A DNA stretch of 45,963 bases, from NCBI GenBank assembly GCA_014799805.1, contig JAAVHJ010000010.1:1-45963 (forward strand), written 5' to 3'. Below, one piece after another: positions 15,047-24,941 of this stretch. The translations under genes were made by a program, and so were the position numbers. This stretch comes from Ruminococcus sp. (lineage in GTDB: Bacteria > Bacillota > Clostridia > Oscillospirales > Ruminococcaceae). Position 1 is the stretch's first letter, and every line of letters starts with the position of its first letter. The notes beneath the pieces were generated by a model. That model was not told the DNA's origin, searched no databases, and saw only the letters and a list, made by a program, of their open reading frames with translations.

Positions 15047-17346
15047 GATAACTCCTTTCCATAAGTGTTAATTTCTAACTGTTTCTGAAATTCAGCTGGT
15101 GGCATAGGCTTTCCATATAAATAGCCTTGAATATAATCACAGCCCATTTTTTTCAGAATTTCGGCTTGTGCCTTATATTCCACACCCTCTGCAATGGTTT
15201 CCATATCCATGGATTTTGCAATTTTAATCACAGCAGAAACAATTTCCTGTGCGACTTTGTCAGTCTCAATTTCAATAATAAACGACCTGTCAAGTTTTAA
15301 TAACGTCAATGGCAATAACTGAATATAACTTAACGAAGAATAGCCTGTCCCGAAATCGTCCATTGCTAATAAAATTCCCATATCCCGTAATACATTCATT
15401 TGTTGGACAGTATAATTAATATCTCCCAAAGCAAGACGTTCTGTTAATTCTAGTTCTAAATATTTCGGCTCTAAATCAAATTTATCAAGTTGATTCTGAA
15501 TCACTTCACAGACATTTGTCTGATAAAAATCACCAGATGCAAAATTAATAGACATGATAATTTTAGATAACCCCATTTTTTGCCAGATTGCCGTCTGTTC
15601 ACAAGCTTCACAAAGTACAAAATGACTAATGGCAGAAATCATACCCGCTTTTTCCGCAATGGGAATAAATACATTCGGTGAAATCATCGTACCATCTGGA
15701 CGAATCCAACGGATTAAAGCTTCTGCACCGATAATTTTTTCTGTGTGAATATCTACTTTAGGCTGATAATATAATTGCAAATAATGCTTTTCAATTGCTT
15801 CAGAAAGTGATTTTTCCATTTCACCCTGATATAAAATTTCCTGATGCATTTTCGCATCATAGCCCATTAAATAAGATAATTCCCCCTTACCGACTGCCAG
15901 AGCAAATTCTGCATGTTCTAATACTTCTTTAAAATCTTTGCTGTCTTTTGTTGGCATAGAGGCAAACCCTGCGGAACAACTCAAAGAAACAGAAGGAAAT
16001 TCTTCTTTTGCAAGTTCTGCCATTGTTTCACGAATTTTTTCAATTGTCCGTGCAGGTTCTCCGTCATCATCATCATAGCTTTGTAAAATCAATGCAAAAT
16101 TATCTGCACTAATTCTTGCAACAGTGCCGTTATTTGCTGTATATTCACATAAAATATGTGCAAAAGCTTTTAAAATTTTATCACCTTTTTCATAACCACA
16201 GGAATCATTAATAATATGAAATCTGTCAATATCTAATACAATGACCCAATAGCGATAACGATAGCCTTGTGTTTCTGCTTCTTTTGCCATTTGATATAAT
16301 TTTTCCCCATCAGACATTAATTTATTACGATTTGGAATCCCTGTTATTTTATCATTATAAGCAAGATTTTTAATTTTTGCATCTTTTCTTTTTTCGTTTG
16401 TAATATCAATCAATGCCCCGCCAATAATTGGCTTGCCGTCTTTGTTGATTAAATTTTCATGATATTGATACGCATACCAGACATATCTATTATGTTTCCA
16501 AATTCGTAATTCCATCACTCTTTGACAGGTATCTGCACTAGAAACTGGTGTGTTGCGAATTTTTGCTAAATAATCATCAAATTTAATTCTGTCATTCTGA
16601 TGAATTTTCTTTCGGAACCGATGAAATGAAATTCTGTTTTCTGAAATACCTAAAATATTCATGGCTTCATCTGAAACATAATATTCTTCTTTTTCTGTTT
16701 CACAAAGCAAAAATCCAATGCCTGATAATTTCATAGATAAATCATAACGTGTCTGCGAAACTATTAAATCCTGAGCATTTCTGGTTAATTCCTGTTTTGC
16801 ATTTTCTAATTCTGTTGTTTCAAATCCAATGGAAAATAACAAAGACGCTGTATCATTTGTTTTCAAAATAGAAGTTGTCCATGTAATATATCTTTTTTGA
16901 CCATTTTTGGTTAATAAACCTGTTTTCAATGTTTTTCCAGCCAGAACAGCTCCTGCTTCTTTGGGGCTAATGCTAATGCTATGAAAAAAATTATTCAATA
17001 ATATCATATTATCAATTTCTTCATCATCTTCATGAATGCCTAATAATTCGTCCATTGCTTGATTGGCAAACATCACAGATAAATCATCTGACCAGATAAA
17101 TGCAGGTACATCAATTTTTTGTACCATTTCACAAATTCTGTCTACATCAATCATACTATGCTGATTTTGATGATATCTTACAGATAATACAAGCAACACT
17201 GTCAGAAAAATCATACTGAAAATATAAACTCTTAATGTTATCATAGCATATTGTGGATAAGAACCGACAATTTTTATTACTAACAACGAAAACACAACGA
17301 ATAATAACTCCAGCCATAACATTAAATTTTTATTACGATGTTTCAT
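15043..17346 (-). CDS. Membrane PAS-GGDEF-EAL protein, probable c-di-GMP phosphodiesterase
   Basis: A 767-residue signalling protein. Order: two membrane helices (about 8-58), PAS domain (about 70-180), a second PAS-like domain with PAC (about 195-320), GGDEF domain (about 325-490) and EAL domain (about 505-755). The GGDEF signature is replaced by SADNF (VARISADNFALIL), so cyclase activity is unlikely and GTP sensing is possible. The EAL domain keeps EAL in GAEALIRW, ELTE, AMDDFGTGYSSL, KLDRSF, EGVE and QGYLYGKPMP, so it should hydrolyse c-di-GMP. The ATG at 17346 has no SD at the usual distance; the only purine block, AAGGGGGG, is about 20 bases away beyond a small CTGC/GCAG hairpin. Promoter at 17401-17429. 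Confidence 0.93.
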   Translation of the reverse strand: MKHRNKNLMLWLELLFVVFSLLVIKIVGSYPQYAMITLRVYIFSMIFLTVLLVLSVRYHQNQHSMIDVDRICEMVQKIDVPAFIWSDDLSVMFANQAMDELLGIHEDDEEIDNMILLNNFFHSISISPKEAGAVLAGKTLKTGLLTKNGQKRYITWTTSILKTNDTASLLFSIGFETTELENAKQELTRNAQDLIVSQTRYDLSMKLSGIGFLLCETEKEEYYVSDEAMNILGISENRISFHRFRKKIHQNDRIKFDDYLAKIRNTPVSSADTCQRVMELRIWKHNRYVWYAYQYHENLINKDGKPIIGGALIDITNEKRKDAKIKNLAYNDKITGIPNRNKLMSDGEKLYQMAKEAETQGYRYRYWVIVLDIDRFHIINDSCGYEKGDKILKAFAHILCEYTANNGTVARISADNFALILQSYDDDDGEPARTIEKIRETMAELAKEEFPSVSLSCSAGFASMPTKDSKDFKEVLEHAEFALAVGKGELSYLMGYDAKMHQEILYQGEMEKSLSEAIEKHYLQLYYQPKVDIHTEKIIGAEALIRWIRPDGTMISPNVFIPIAEKAGMISAISHFVLCEACEQTAIWQKMGLSKIIMSINFASGDFYQTNVCEVIQNQLDKFDLEPKYLELELTERLALGDINYTVQQMNVLRDMGILLAMDDFGTGYSSLSYIQLLPLTLLKLDRSFIIEIETDKVAQEIVSAVIKIAKSMDMETIAEGVEYKAQAEILKKMGCDYIQGYLYGKPMPPAEFQKQLEINTYGKELS

Positions 17347-17400
17347 GCTATATCTGCAAAGCAGTTCCCCCCTTCTTATCTCTAAATCAAGTATAATTTT

Positions 17401-17429
17401 ATTATACTGCTTTTTGCTAGAAAAGTCAA
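17401..17429 (-). promoter_or_regulatory. Promoter of the GGDEF-EAL/hemolysin III/pfkA unit
   Basis: TTGACT (17429-17424), 17-bp spacer and TATAAT (17406-17401) on the minus strand. Confidence 0.75.
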
Positions 17430-17473
17430 TCTATTCAGAAATTTTTTGGCAAAAATTTCTTCTAATTTTGTAG

Positions 17474-17516
17474 AAAAAAACAGCTCCTATTTTTTATACT
17501 AGGAGCTGCATTTTTT
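17474..17516 (-). terminator. Terminator of the two-component/HtrA operon
   Basis: CAGCTCCTA and TAGGAGCTG form a 9-bp stem (17481-17508) around a T/A-rich loop. On the minus strand it is followed by seven T residues. Confidence 0.9.
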
Positions 17517-19043
17517 TTAATAATCACCAGAAGTATCTTCTTCCAGTTTGAATTCAATATTATAATAAGCAATTTTACCTTTTTCATATCTGGCACATTC
17601 TGCTGTGACAGTATCACCGCCCTTGCAACCGTCTAATACTGCAAGTACTTCATCATAATCAGAAACTTTTTTGCCGTTCATCGTCAAAATAAAATCATCT
17701 GGCTTTAATTGTGTATTAGAAATATCACATTCATCACTAATTTCTGACACCCAGAGACTTTCGGCAAGTTTTTCTGGCATTTCCTCACCAAATACTTGTT
17801 GAAATTGCATAGCGGCATATTCTGTATTGGCTGACATGAACACAATGCCAATTCTAAATCTTCCTGAAACATAGCCGTTTTCAATCAAATCCTGTACAAC
17901 AGGCAAAGCTTGATTCATGGTAATTGCAAAGCCTAATCCCTCATAAGTTGCTTCATAAACAGATGCATATTTTGACGAAGTAATACCAATTACTTGCCCA
18001 TACATATTCACAAGAGCGCCGCCAGAATTCCCTGGACTAATCGCCGCATCTGTCTGAATGCAATCCATCATAAAGCCATTACTATCAGCTCTTACTTGCC
18101 GATTAATTGCAGAAACAATGCCCTTTGTAACAGAATTTGCAAGCCCTGCGGGATTGCCAATTGCGACTACATTTTCACCAACATAGACTTCATCAGAATT
18201 CCCTAATACAGCTGGCACTAAATCTCTTGCATTTACTTTCAAAACAGCCAAATCTGTTTTATTATCACTACCAACTAAAACAGCATCATATTCTGATTCG
18301 TCATCTAGTGCAACTTTATAACTATCGCCTTGTACGACATGTGCATTTGTAATAATATAACCATCTTCTGAAATAATAATTCCTGAACCTGTGCCACTTA
18401 AAACTGACCTGCCATTCTCAGAAGTTTGATACACATAAACTTCAATAATAGATGGCTTGACTAATTCTGCAACGCCTTTTACAGTATATTCGCCCTCAGA
18501 TGTTACATTTTCATCTTCCAGATTTAATTCTGGTTTTTCCTGCATTTGCAGAACAACTGTATTTTGGATAATTTCAGAATCAGAATTTAATGCACCATGC
18601 ATTAAATCTGCAATAATGCAATAAATACACAGCAAGAAAATCATTGCCGCAATCACAGAAGACATCACTAGAATTTTTCGATTCATGGGAATTGGTTCTG
18701 CTGGTGGTGTAGGGGGGCATTTCTGTCTGGGTGGTACTGGTGGTGGTGCATAGCGTGGTGCATACATATCACCATAAAACATACCCTGTTGCTGATAATA
18801 ATTTCCATAATAAGGCGGTGGCGGTGGTGGTGGATAATAGGGCTGTTGATAGGGATAACCTTGGGGGGGAATTTGTCGTTTTGGAACAGCATTTGACTCA
18901 ATAGGTCTATTTTCCTGTTGTGTATTTAAATTAGCATTAGAATCAGAAACAGATGTTATATTTTCCTGTTCTGGAGGTGGTGGGGGATTATTTTCTGATT
19001 TTGGATATGCGTCTGTGTAATCTTCAAAATTATTATCACTCAT
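17517..19043 (-). CDS. HtrA-family serine protease with Pro/Tyr-rich cytoplasmic tail
   Basis: A 508-residue protease. Order: long cytoplasmic tail (1-120) dominated by Pro, Tyr and Gln, with runs of five and seven prolines, one membrane helix (about 124-146), acidic linker, trypsin-like domain (about 185-375) and PDZ domain (about 380-490). The triad is His235 in TNAHVV, Asp264 in KTDLAVLKV and Ser340 in SPGNSGGAL. AAGGAGG lies six bases before the ATG. It is the third gene of an operon with a response regulator and a histidine kinase (11-bp gap), so it is the likely output of an envelope-stress system similar in logic to CssRS-HtrA. It is clearly different from the 2158-3561 HtrA outside the catalytic core. 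Confidence 0.95.
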   Translation of the reverse strand: MSDNNFEDYTDAYPKSENNPPPPPEQENITSVSDSNANLNTQQENRPIESNAVPKRQIPPQGYPYQQPYYPPPPPPPYYGNYYQQQGMFYGDMYAPRYAPPPVPPRQKCPPTPPAEPIPMNRKILVMSSVIAAMIFLLCIYCIIADLMHGALNSDSEIIQNTVVLQMQEKPELNLEDENVTSEGEYTVKGVAELVKPSIIEVYVYQTSENGRSVLSGTGSGIIISEDGYIITNAHVVQGDSYKVALDDESEYDAVLVGSDNKTDLAVLKVNARDLVPAVLGNSDEVYVGENVVAIGNPAGLANSVTKGIVSAINRQVRADSNGFMMDCIQTDAAISPGNSGGALVNMYGQVIGITSSKYASVYEATYEGLGFAITMNQALPVVQDLIENGYVSGRFRIGIVFMSANTEYAAMQFQQVFGEEMPEKLAESLWVSEISDECDISNTQLKPDDFILTMNGKKVSDYDEVLAVLDGCKGGDTVTAECARYEKGKIAYYNIEFKLEEDTSGDY

Positions 19044-19054
19044 AAAAAACCTCC

Positions 19055-20488
19055 TTACACATTGCCTACTGGAATTTGCACTTCAAAGCAAGTATATTCG
19101 CCTTTGACGCTTTTTACAACAATATGCCCTTGGTGCAAATGTACTATCTTGCGTGAAATAGACAAGCCCAAGCCTAAGCCTGTTTTGTCCTCACTACGGG
19201 AAGCATCTGTTTTATAAAATCTGTCAAATATTTTAGGCAATTCATCATCAGCAAGCCCTTCGCCTGTATTTTTCACACAGATATGTGCAATTTTATCTTC
19301 AGTATATAACGCAAAGCTAATCACACCGTTTGTATTTACAAATTTTACAGCATTTTCAATTAAATTATATAATACTTGAAATAATAAATCTTCATCTGCT
19401 TTGGCAAATAATGCACTGTCGTCTAAGCCTTCGACTTCAACATGTTTGTCTGTGATACGCTTTTCAAACATCAGAACAGTTTTAATTAATAATTTTGAAA
19501 TATCCACTGTCTGCAAATGAATCTGCATAGTACCAGTTTCAAATTTTGTCAAATTCAGCATAGAATTTACTAACGTTTTTAATCTATGAATTTCATCTGC
19601 TATAATATGAATATATTTTTTATGCTGTGATTCTGGAATTGTTCCATCAAGAATACCATCTGCAAAGCCACCAATTGTTGTCATAGGTGTACGTAATTCA
19701 TGTGATACATTTGCAATAAAATTTCTTCTTGTGGTTTCATTCTGTTCAATAAATTCTGCCATACGATTCATAGTACAGCCTAACGCATATAAATTCGCAT
19801 GTTCTGGAAGTTCCACACGGGCTGAAAATTCACCCTCTGCATATTTTTTGGTTACAGTCGTAATTTCATCTAACTGACTATCAAGACGTTTTGCACCAAT
19901 TCTAAATAATATCATAAATAAAATAAGCACAATTAATAAGCACAGCACTAAATTTCTGACTAACATATTGCTATAATCCTGCACCATTTGGGCATCACTG
20001 ACAGAAGCAAGATAATACTGTGCAACGTCTTTGTTCTGGTCTTCCAGATAAAATCTGATAGCACAACAGAACTGTGCAGATGTTGCATCAGGCGTATAAT
20101 ATCCAATTTGAATAAAATCATCTGTACGAAGATATGCCCTGATAGCAGGTGTTAAAATTTCTGTTTTGTCACCACTTGGATATAATATTTCTCCATTTTC
20201 ATCATAAATCCAGATTTTATAACCATATTCCAACTCTGCTATTTGCACAAGCTTTATGACATCTGCATTCATCATGTCTTTGGGACTGTTGTAATATTCA
20301 GAAATATTTGTTACTAATGCATCACAGTTTTGACAAATCGCATTACTAATCGTATCTTTATAACTTGCAACTGCACTGCATATCATAATGACACCTGCTA
20401 ATAAAATACCTGACAGCATTAAAACGCCTGATAAATGAAAATAACTTTGTGAGATAGCACTATTTTTTTTATTTGCCGATAGTTTCAT
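19055..20488 (-). CDS. Membrane sensor histidine kinase
   Basis: A 477-residue kinase. Order: first membrane helix (about 17-40), extracytoplasmic sensor region (about 41-165), second helix (about 168-188), HAMP domain (about 190-245), dimerisation domain with the phospho-accepting His in NVSHELRTPM (near residue 263) and HATPase domain with the N box NLIENAVKF and the glycine-rich GLGLGLSI. It should phosphorylate the response regulator encoded upstream. No SD is visible before the ATG: the 21-nt gap after the regulator gene is entirely A/T and contains TATAAT 14 bases from the ATG, so translation may rely on coupling or on an unstructured start. Confidence 0.95.
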   Translation of the reverse strand: MKLSANKKNSAISQSYFHLSGVLMLSGILLAGVIMICSAVASYKDTISNAICQNCDALVTNISEYYNSPKDMMNADVIKLVQIAELEYGYKIWIYDENGEILYPSGDKTEILTPAIRAYLRTDDFIQIGYYTPDATSAQFCCAIRFYLEDQNKDVAQYYLASVSDAQMVQDYSNMLVRNLVLCLLIVLILFMILFRIGAKRLDSQLDEITTVTKKYAEGEFSARVELPEHANLYALGCTMNRMAEFIEQNETTRRNFIANVSHELRTPMTTIGGFADGILDGTIPESQHKKYIHIIADEIHRLKTLVNSMLNLTKFETGTMQIHLQTVDISKLLIKTVLMFEKRITDKHVEVEGLDDSALFAKADEDLLFQVLYNLIENAVKFVNTNGVISFALYTEDKIAHICVKNTGEGLADDELPKIFDRFYKTDASRSEDKTGLGLGLSISRKIVHLHQGHIVVKSVKGEYTCFEVQIPVGNV

Positions 20489-20509
20489 AATTTATATTTT
20501 ATATTATAA

Positions 20510-21205
20510 TTATTCTTCATCTGCTTCAAATTTATAACCAACGCCCCATACAGTTTTTAATGCCCAATGTGGTGATACATCCGCTAATTTTTCACGTAAT
20601 CGCTTGATATGCACATCAATTGTTCTGGAATCGCCATAATATTCAAATCCCCATACTTCGTCAAGCAATTGGTCACGGGTATAGACATGATTCGGATTAG
20701 ATGCCAGATAAAATAATAATTCTAATTCTTTTGGCGGTGTTTCCATAACTCTGTCATTCACACGCAATTCATAACGTGTCATATTGACAACAAGCTTATC
20801 ATAACGGACTTCTCTTGCCTCTGGTTCTGCATTATTTGCACTTACTCTGCGGGCAATTGCCTTAATACGGGCAATGACTTCTTTTGTATCAAATGGTTTT
20901 GCAATATAATCATCTGCACCAAGTTCTAAGCCAAGTACTTTATCAAACGTTTCATTTTTTGCAGAAATCATAATAATTGGCACGTTGGAATCTTTGCGAA
21001 TTTCTCTGCACACTTGTCTGCCGTCCATAGAAGGCAACATAATATCTAATAAAACAATATCTGGATTTAATGCACGGAATTTATTCACAGCCTCTTTGCC
21101 ATCATTAGAAATAATCACACTATAGCCTTCTTTTTCAAGATACATGCGTAATAAATCACAAATATTCTGGTCATCATCTACAACTAATACTTTTTCTAAA
21201 GCCAT
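20510..21205 (-). CDS. OmpR/PhoB-type response regulator
   Basis: A 231-residue DNA-binding regulator. The receiver domain (1-120) has the acidic pocket DDD at 10-12, phosphorylation site Asp54 in VLLDIMLPSMDG, the conserved Ser in MISAKNE and Lys in AKPF. The C-terminal winged helix (about 130-228) contains the RTIDVHIKRLREKL recognition region. GAGAGGAG lies about 12 bases before the ATG, a little far. It is first in an operon with the histidine kinase and HtrA. A 9-bp inverted repeat in its leader (21241-21272) could be a binding site for autoregulation or an RNA hairpin. Confidence 0.96.
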   Translation of the reverse strand: MALEKVLVVDDDQNICDLLRMYLEKEGYSVIISNDGKEAVNKFRALNPDIVLLDIMLPSMDGRQVCREIRKDSNVPIIMISAKNETFDKVLGLELGADDYIAKPFDTKEVIARIKAIARRVSANNAEPEAREVRYDKLVVNMTRYELRVNDRVMETPPKELELLFYLASNPNHVYTRDQLLDEVWGFEYYGDSRTIDVHIKRLREKLADVSPHWALKTVWGVGYKFEADEE

Positions 21206-21240
21206 AATTATTAAAAACTCCTCTCTTTGTGTTGCAAATA

Positions 21241-21272
21241 TTTTCTTGACTATATGATTTTTATCAAGAAAA
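21241..21272. repeat. Inverted repeat in the response-regulator leader
   Basis: TTTTCTTGA (21241-21249) and TCAAGAAAA (21264-21272) are perfect 9-bp inverted arms 14 bp apart, between the regulator's -10 and its SD. It could be an operator or a stem-loop in the mRNA. Confidence 0.65.
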
Positions 21273-21460
21273 TATATTCACCTTTCATTATACATGATTT
21301 ACAAGCAAATTATATTAATTTTTTATGAACAATTTTTGAATTAACTGTAAAACCATAAGATTGCCATTTTATAATAATATAAAAAAATTAATAATTATGC
21401 TAGTTTCAACAGTTGAAATTATGCAAAACGCTGATTTTTTAAAAAACTTGCAAAATAGAC

Positions 21461-21488
21461 TTGATTTTTTTAATAAAACTGGTAAAAT
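21461..21488 (+). promoter_or_regulatory. groESL promoter
   Basis: TTGATT (21461-21466), 16-bp spacer and TAAAAT (21483-21488), directly followed by the CIRCE operator. Confidence 0.75.
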
Positions 21489-21492
21489 AGAA

Positions 21493-21519
21493 TTAGCACT
21501 CAACGAAAGAGAGTGCTAA
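21493..21519 (+). promoter_or_regulatory. CIRCE operator (HrcA site)
   Basis: Perfect TTAGCACTC and GAGTGCTAA arms separated by nine bases. HrcA is known to bind this element and repress groE until heat or misfolded protein titrates GroEL. hrcA itself is not in the window. Confidence 0.98.
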
Positions 21520-21543
21520 ATTTTCTAAATCAAAAATAATTAG

Positions 21544-21867
<324 letters not shown>

Positions 21868-21881
21868 TTTTTAATAGATAG

Positions 21882-23516
<1,635 letters not shown>

Positions 23517-23552
23517 TAATTAAAATATTAATATATTAATTAAAAATAAATT

Positions 23553-23597
23553 CGCTCTGTTGTACTCTCACAGCAGAGCGATTGTTTTTTTAATTTT
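23553..23597 (+). terminator. groESL terminator
   Basis: CGCTCTGTTGT pairs with ACAGCAGAGCG (one G-U) around ACTCTC, followed by ATTGTTTTTTT. Confidence 0.9.
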
Positions 23598-23599
23598 AA

Positions 23600-23628
23600 T
23601 TGACAGATGTCTTATTTTGTAGTATAAT
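23600..23628 (+). promoter_or_regulatory. Perfect sigma-A-type promoter of the HD-domain gene
   Basis: TTGACA (23600-23605), 17-bp spacer and TATAAT (23623-23628), right after the groESL terminator. Confidence 0.9.
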
Positions 23629-23652
23629 AAATATTACTAAAAAAGAAGGGAT

Positions 23653-24219
23653 ATGATTTTTATCATGTGGTATATCAAACCAGATAAGCAACTTGCAGAA
23701 CAAGTGCTTTTTTATGGGCAAGATATTTTACGTTCGCCTAATATGCAATCAGAACGAAATTTTATGCAACATGGCACAACAGATTGTTTTACACATTCTA
23801 TTTGTGTGGCTTATATGGCTTTGTGTGTTGCAAAAGCATTGCATTTTAAAAATATTAATAAAAAAAGTCTTGTTCGTGGGTGTCTGTTACATGATTATTT
23901 TTTATATGATTGGCATGATAAAGCATCTGCCTGTAAATTTCATACATTTATGCACCCAATGATTTCTTTGAAAAATGCAGAACAGGAATTTGATTTAAAT
24001 CCTATTGAACGTGATATGATTCGTAAGCATATGTTTCCGCTTTGTTTTCCGCCCCCAAAATATAAAGAAAGCTTTATTATTACAATTGCAGATAAATGCT
24101 GTGCAATTAGTGAAATTTGGCATTTATATTCACTTGAAAAAATTATTCATTTACTGGAGGGCAGAATCCAGCATGAAATTTTAGAATCTGATTTTAATGC
24201 AGAACCAGCTTATGCATAA
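23653..24219 (+). CDS. HD-domain phosphohydrolase-like protein
   Basis: A 188-residue protein with the metal-binding pattern of HD hydrolases: His in DCFTHSICVAY, the His-Asp pair in GCLLHDYFLYDWHD, His in IRKHMFP and Asp in TIADKCCA. Such proteins usually act on nucleotides or phosphoesters; the substrate is unknown. Length and layout resemble small single-domain HD proteins of Firmicutes. The start is uncertain: ATGs at 23653 and 23665 share one purine block, GAAGGGA, that is too close to the first (2 nt) and somewhat far from the second (14 nt). The 3' neighbour, a lipoprotein, begins one base after its stop, so coupling is likely. Confidence 0.88.
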   Translation: MIFIMWYIKPDKQLAEQVLFYGQDILRSPNMQSERNFMQHGTTDCFTHSICVAYMALCVAKALHFKNINKKSLVRGCLLHDYFLYDWHDKASACKFHTFMHPMISLKNAEQEFDLNPIERDMIRKHMFPLCFPPPKYKESFIITIADKCCAISEIWHLYSLEKIIHLLEGRIQHEILESDFNAEPAYA

Positions 24220-24220
24220 C

Positions 24221-24883
24221 ATGAAAAAACTAAAATTTATACTTGTGTTACTACTAGCATTATGTTTATGTGCATGTGATTTTACAAAACAGCAAAATTC
24301 TATTACAGATTCTAATATTTCTGATATTTCTAATATTTCTAATATAGAAAATAATACTGAAAATAAATCTGAAAATTCTATAGAATTTCAGAATATTAAC
24401 TGCAATTTAAAATTTCTTTGTGCATGGCAAAGTGAGTATTATATCCAACAAGGCTATATTGATTCACATTATTTCATTTATTATATTACAGAAGATAATC
24501 ATGCATATTCAGCTTTATGGAAAACAGATGATAAGTCACCTGAAAATGCAATATTATCTATTGATAATTTTACAAATATAGAAGAATTAGGAGAAATCAG
24601 TTTTGCAATAGATGATTTGCTTTTAGAAATCAGCACACAAGAATTAGTCATACAAGAAGAATCAGAACAACTTGATATTGATGAGATTAATATCTGGTTT
24701 TATGGTTATGTTAGTAATAAACAATTTCTTTTTTATCAGACTGGCAATATTACTGCAAAAAAAATCCAAACTGCCGAAGCAACAGAATTAATTAATCAAT
24801 TATATTCTGAATCTACTTTTGGGGACGCTCGTTTTCAATGGTCTAATTTCTATAGTCATCTTGGTGAAGAAGATGTAACTTGA
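24221..24883 (+). CDS. Lipoprotein of unknown function
   Basis: A 220-residue predicted lipoprotein. The signal peptide has the lipobox LCAC with Cys19 as the lipidation site, then a Ser/Asn/Ile low-complexity linker (about 28-55) and a globular domain of about 160 residues that I do not recognise, ending in LGEEDVT. The ATG at 24221 gives a standard signal peptide; in-frame ATGs at 24197 and 24212 lie inside the HD gene. No SD is visible, and the HD gene stops one base earlier, so it probably depends on coupled translation. Its first 20 residues nearly match those of the next lipoprotein (24942). Confidence 0.82.
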   Translation: MKKLKFILVLLLALCLCACDFTKQQNSITDSNISDISNISNIENNTENKSENSIEFQNINCNLKFLCAWQSEYYIQQGYIDSHYFIYYITEDNHAYSALWKTDDKSPENAILSIDNFTNIEELGEISFAIDDLLLEISTQELVIQEESEQLDIDEINIWFYGYVSNKQFLFYQTGNITAKKIQTAEATELINQLYSESTFGDARFQWSNFYSHLGEEDVT

Positions 24884-24941
24884 AAAATTCAAGCAACAAA
24901 AAGTATATTAATAAATTAATAAAAAGAGTAGGGATAAATTT

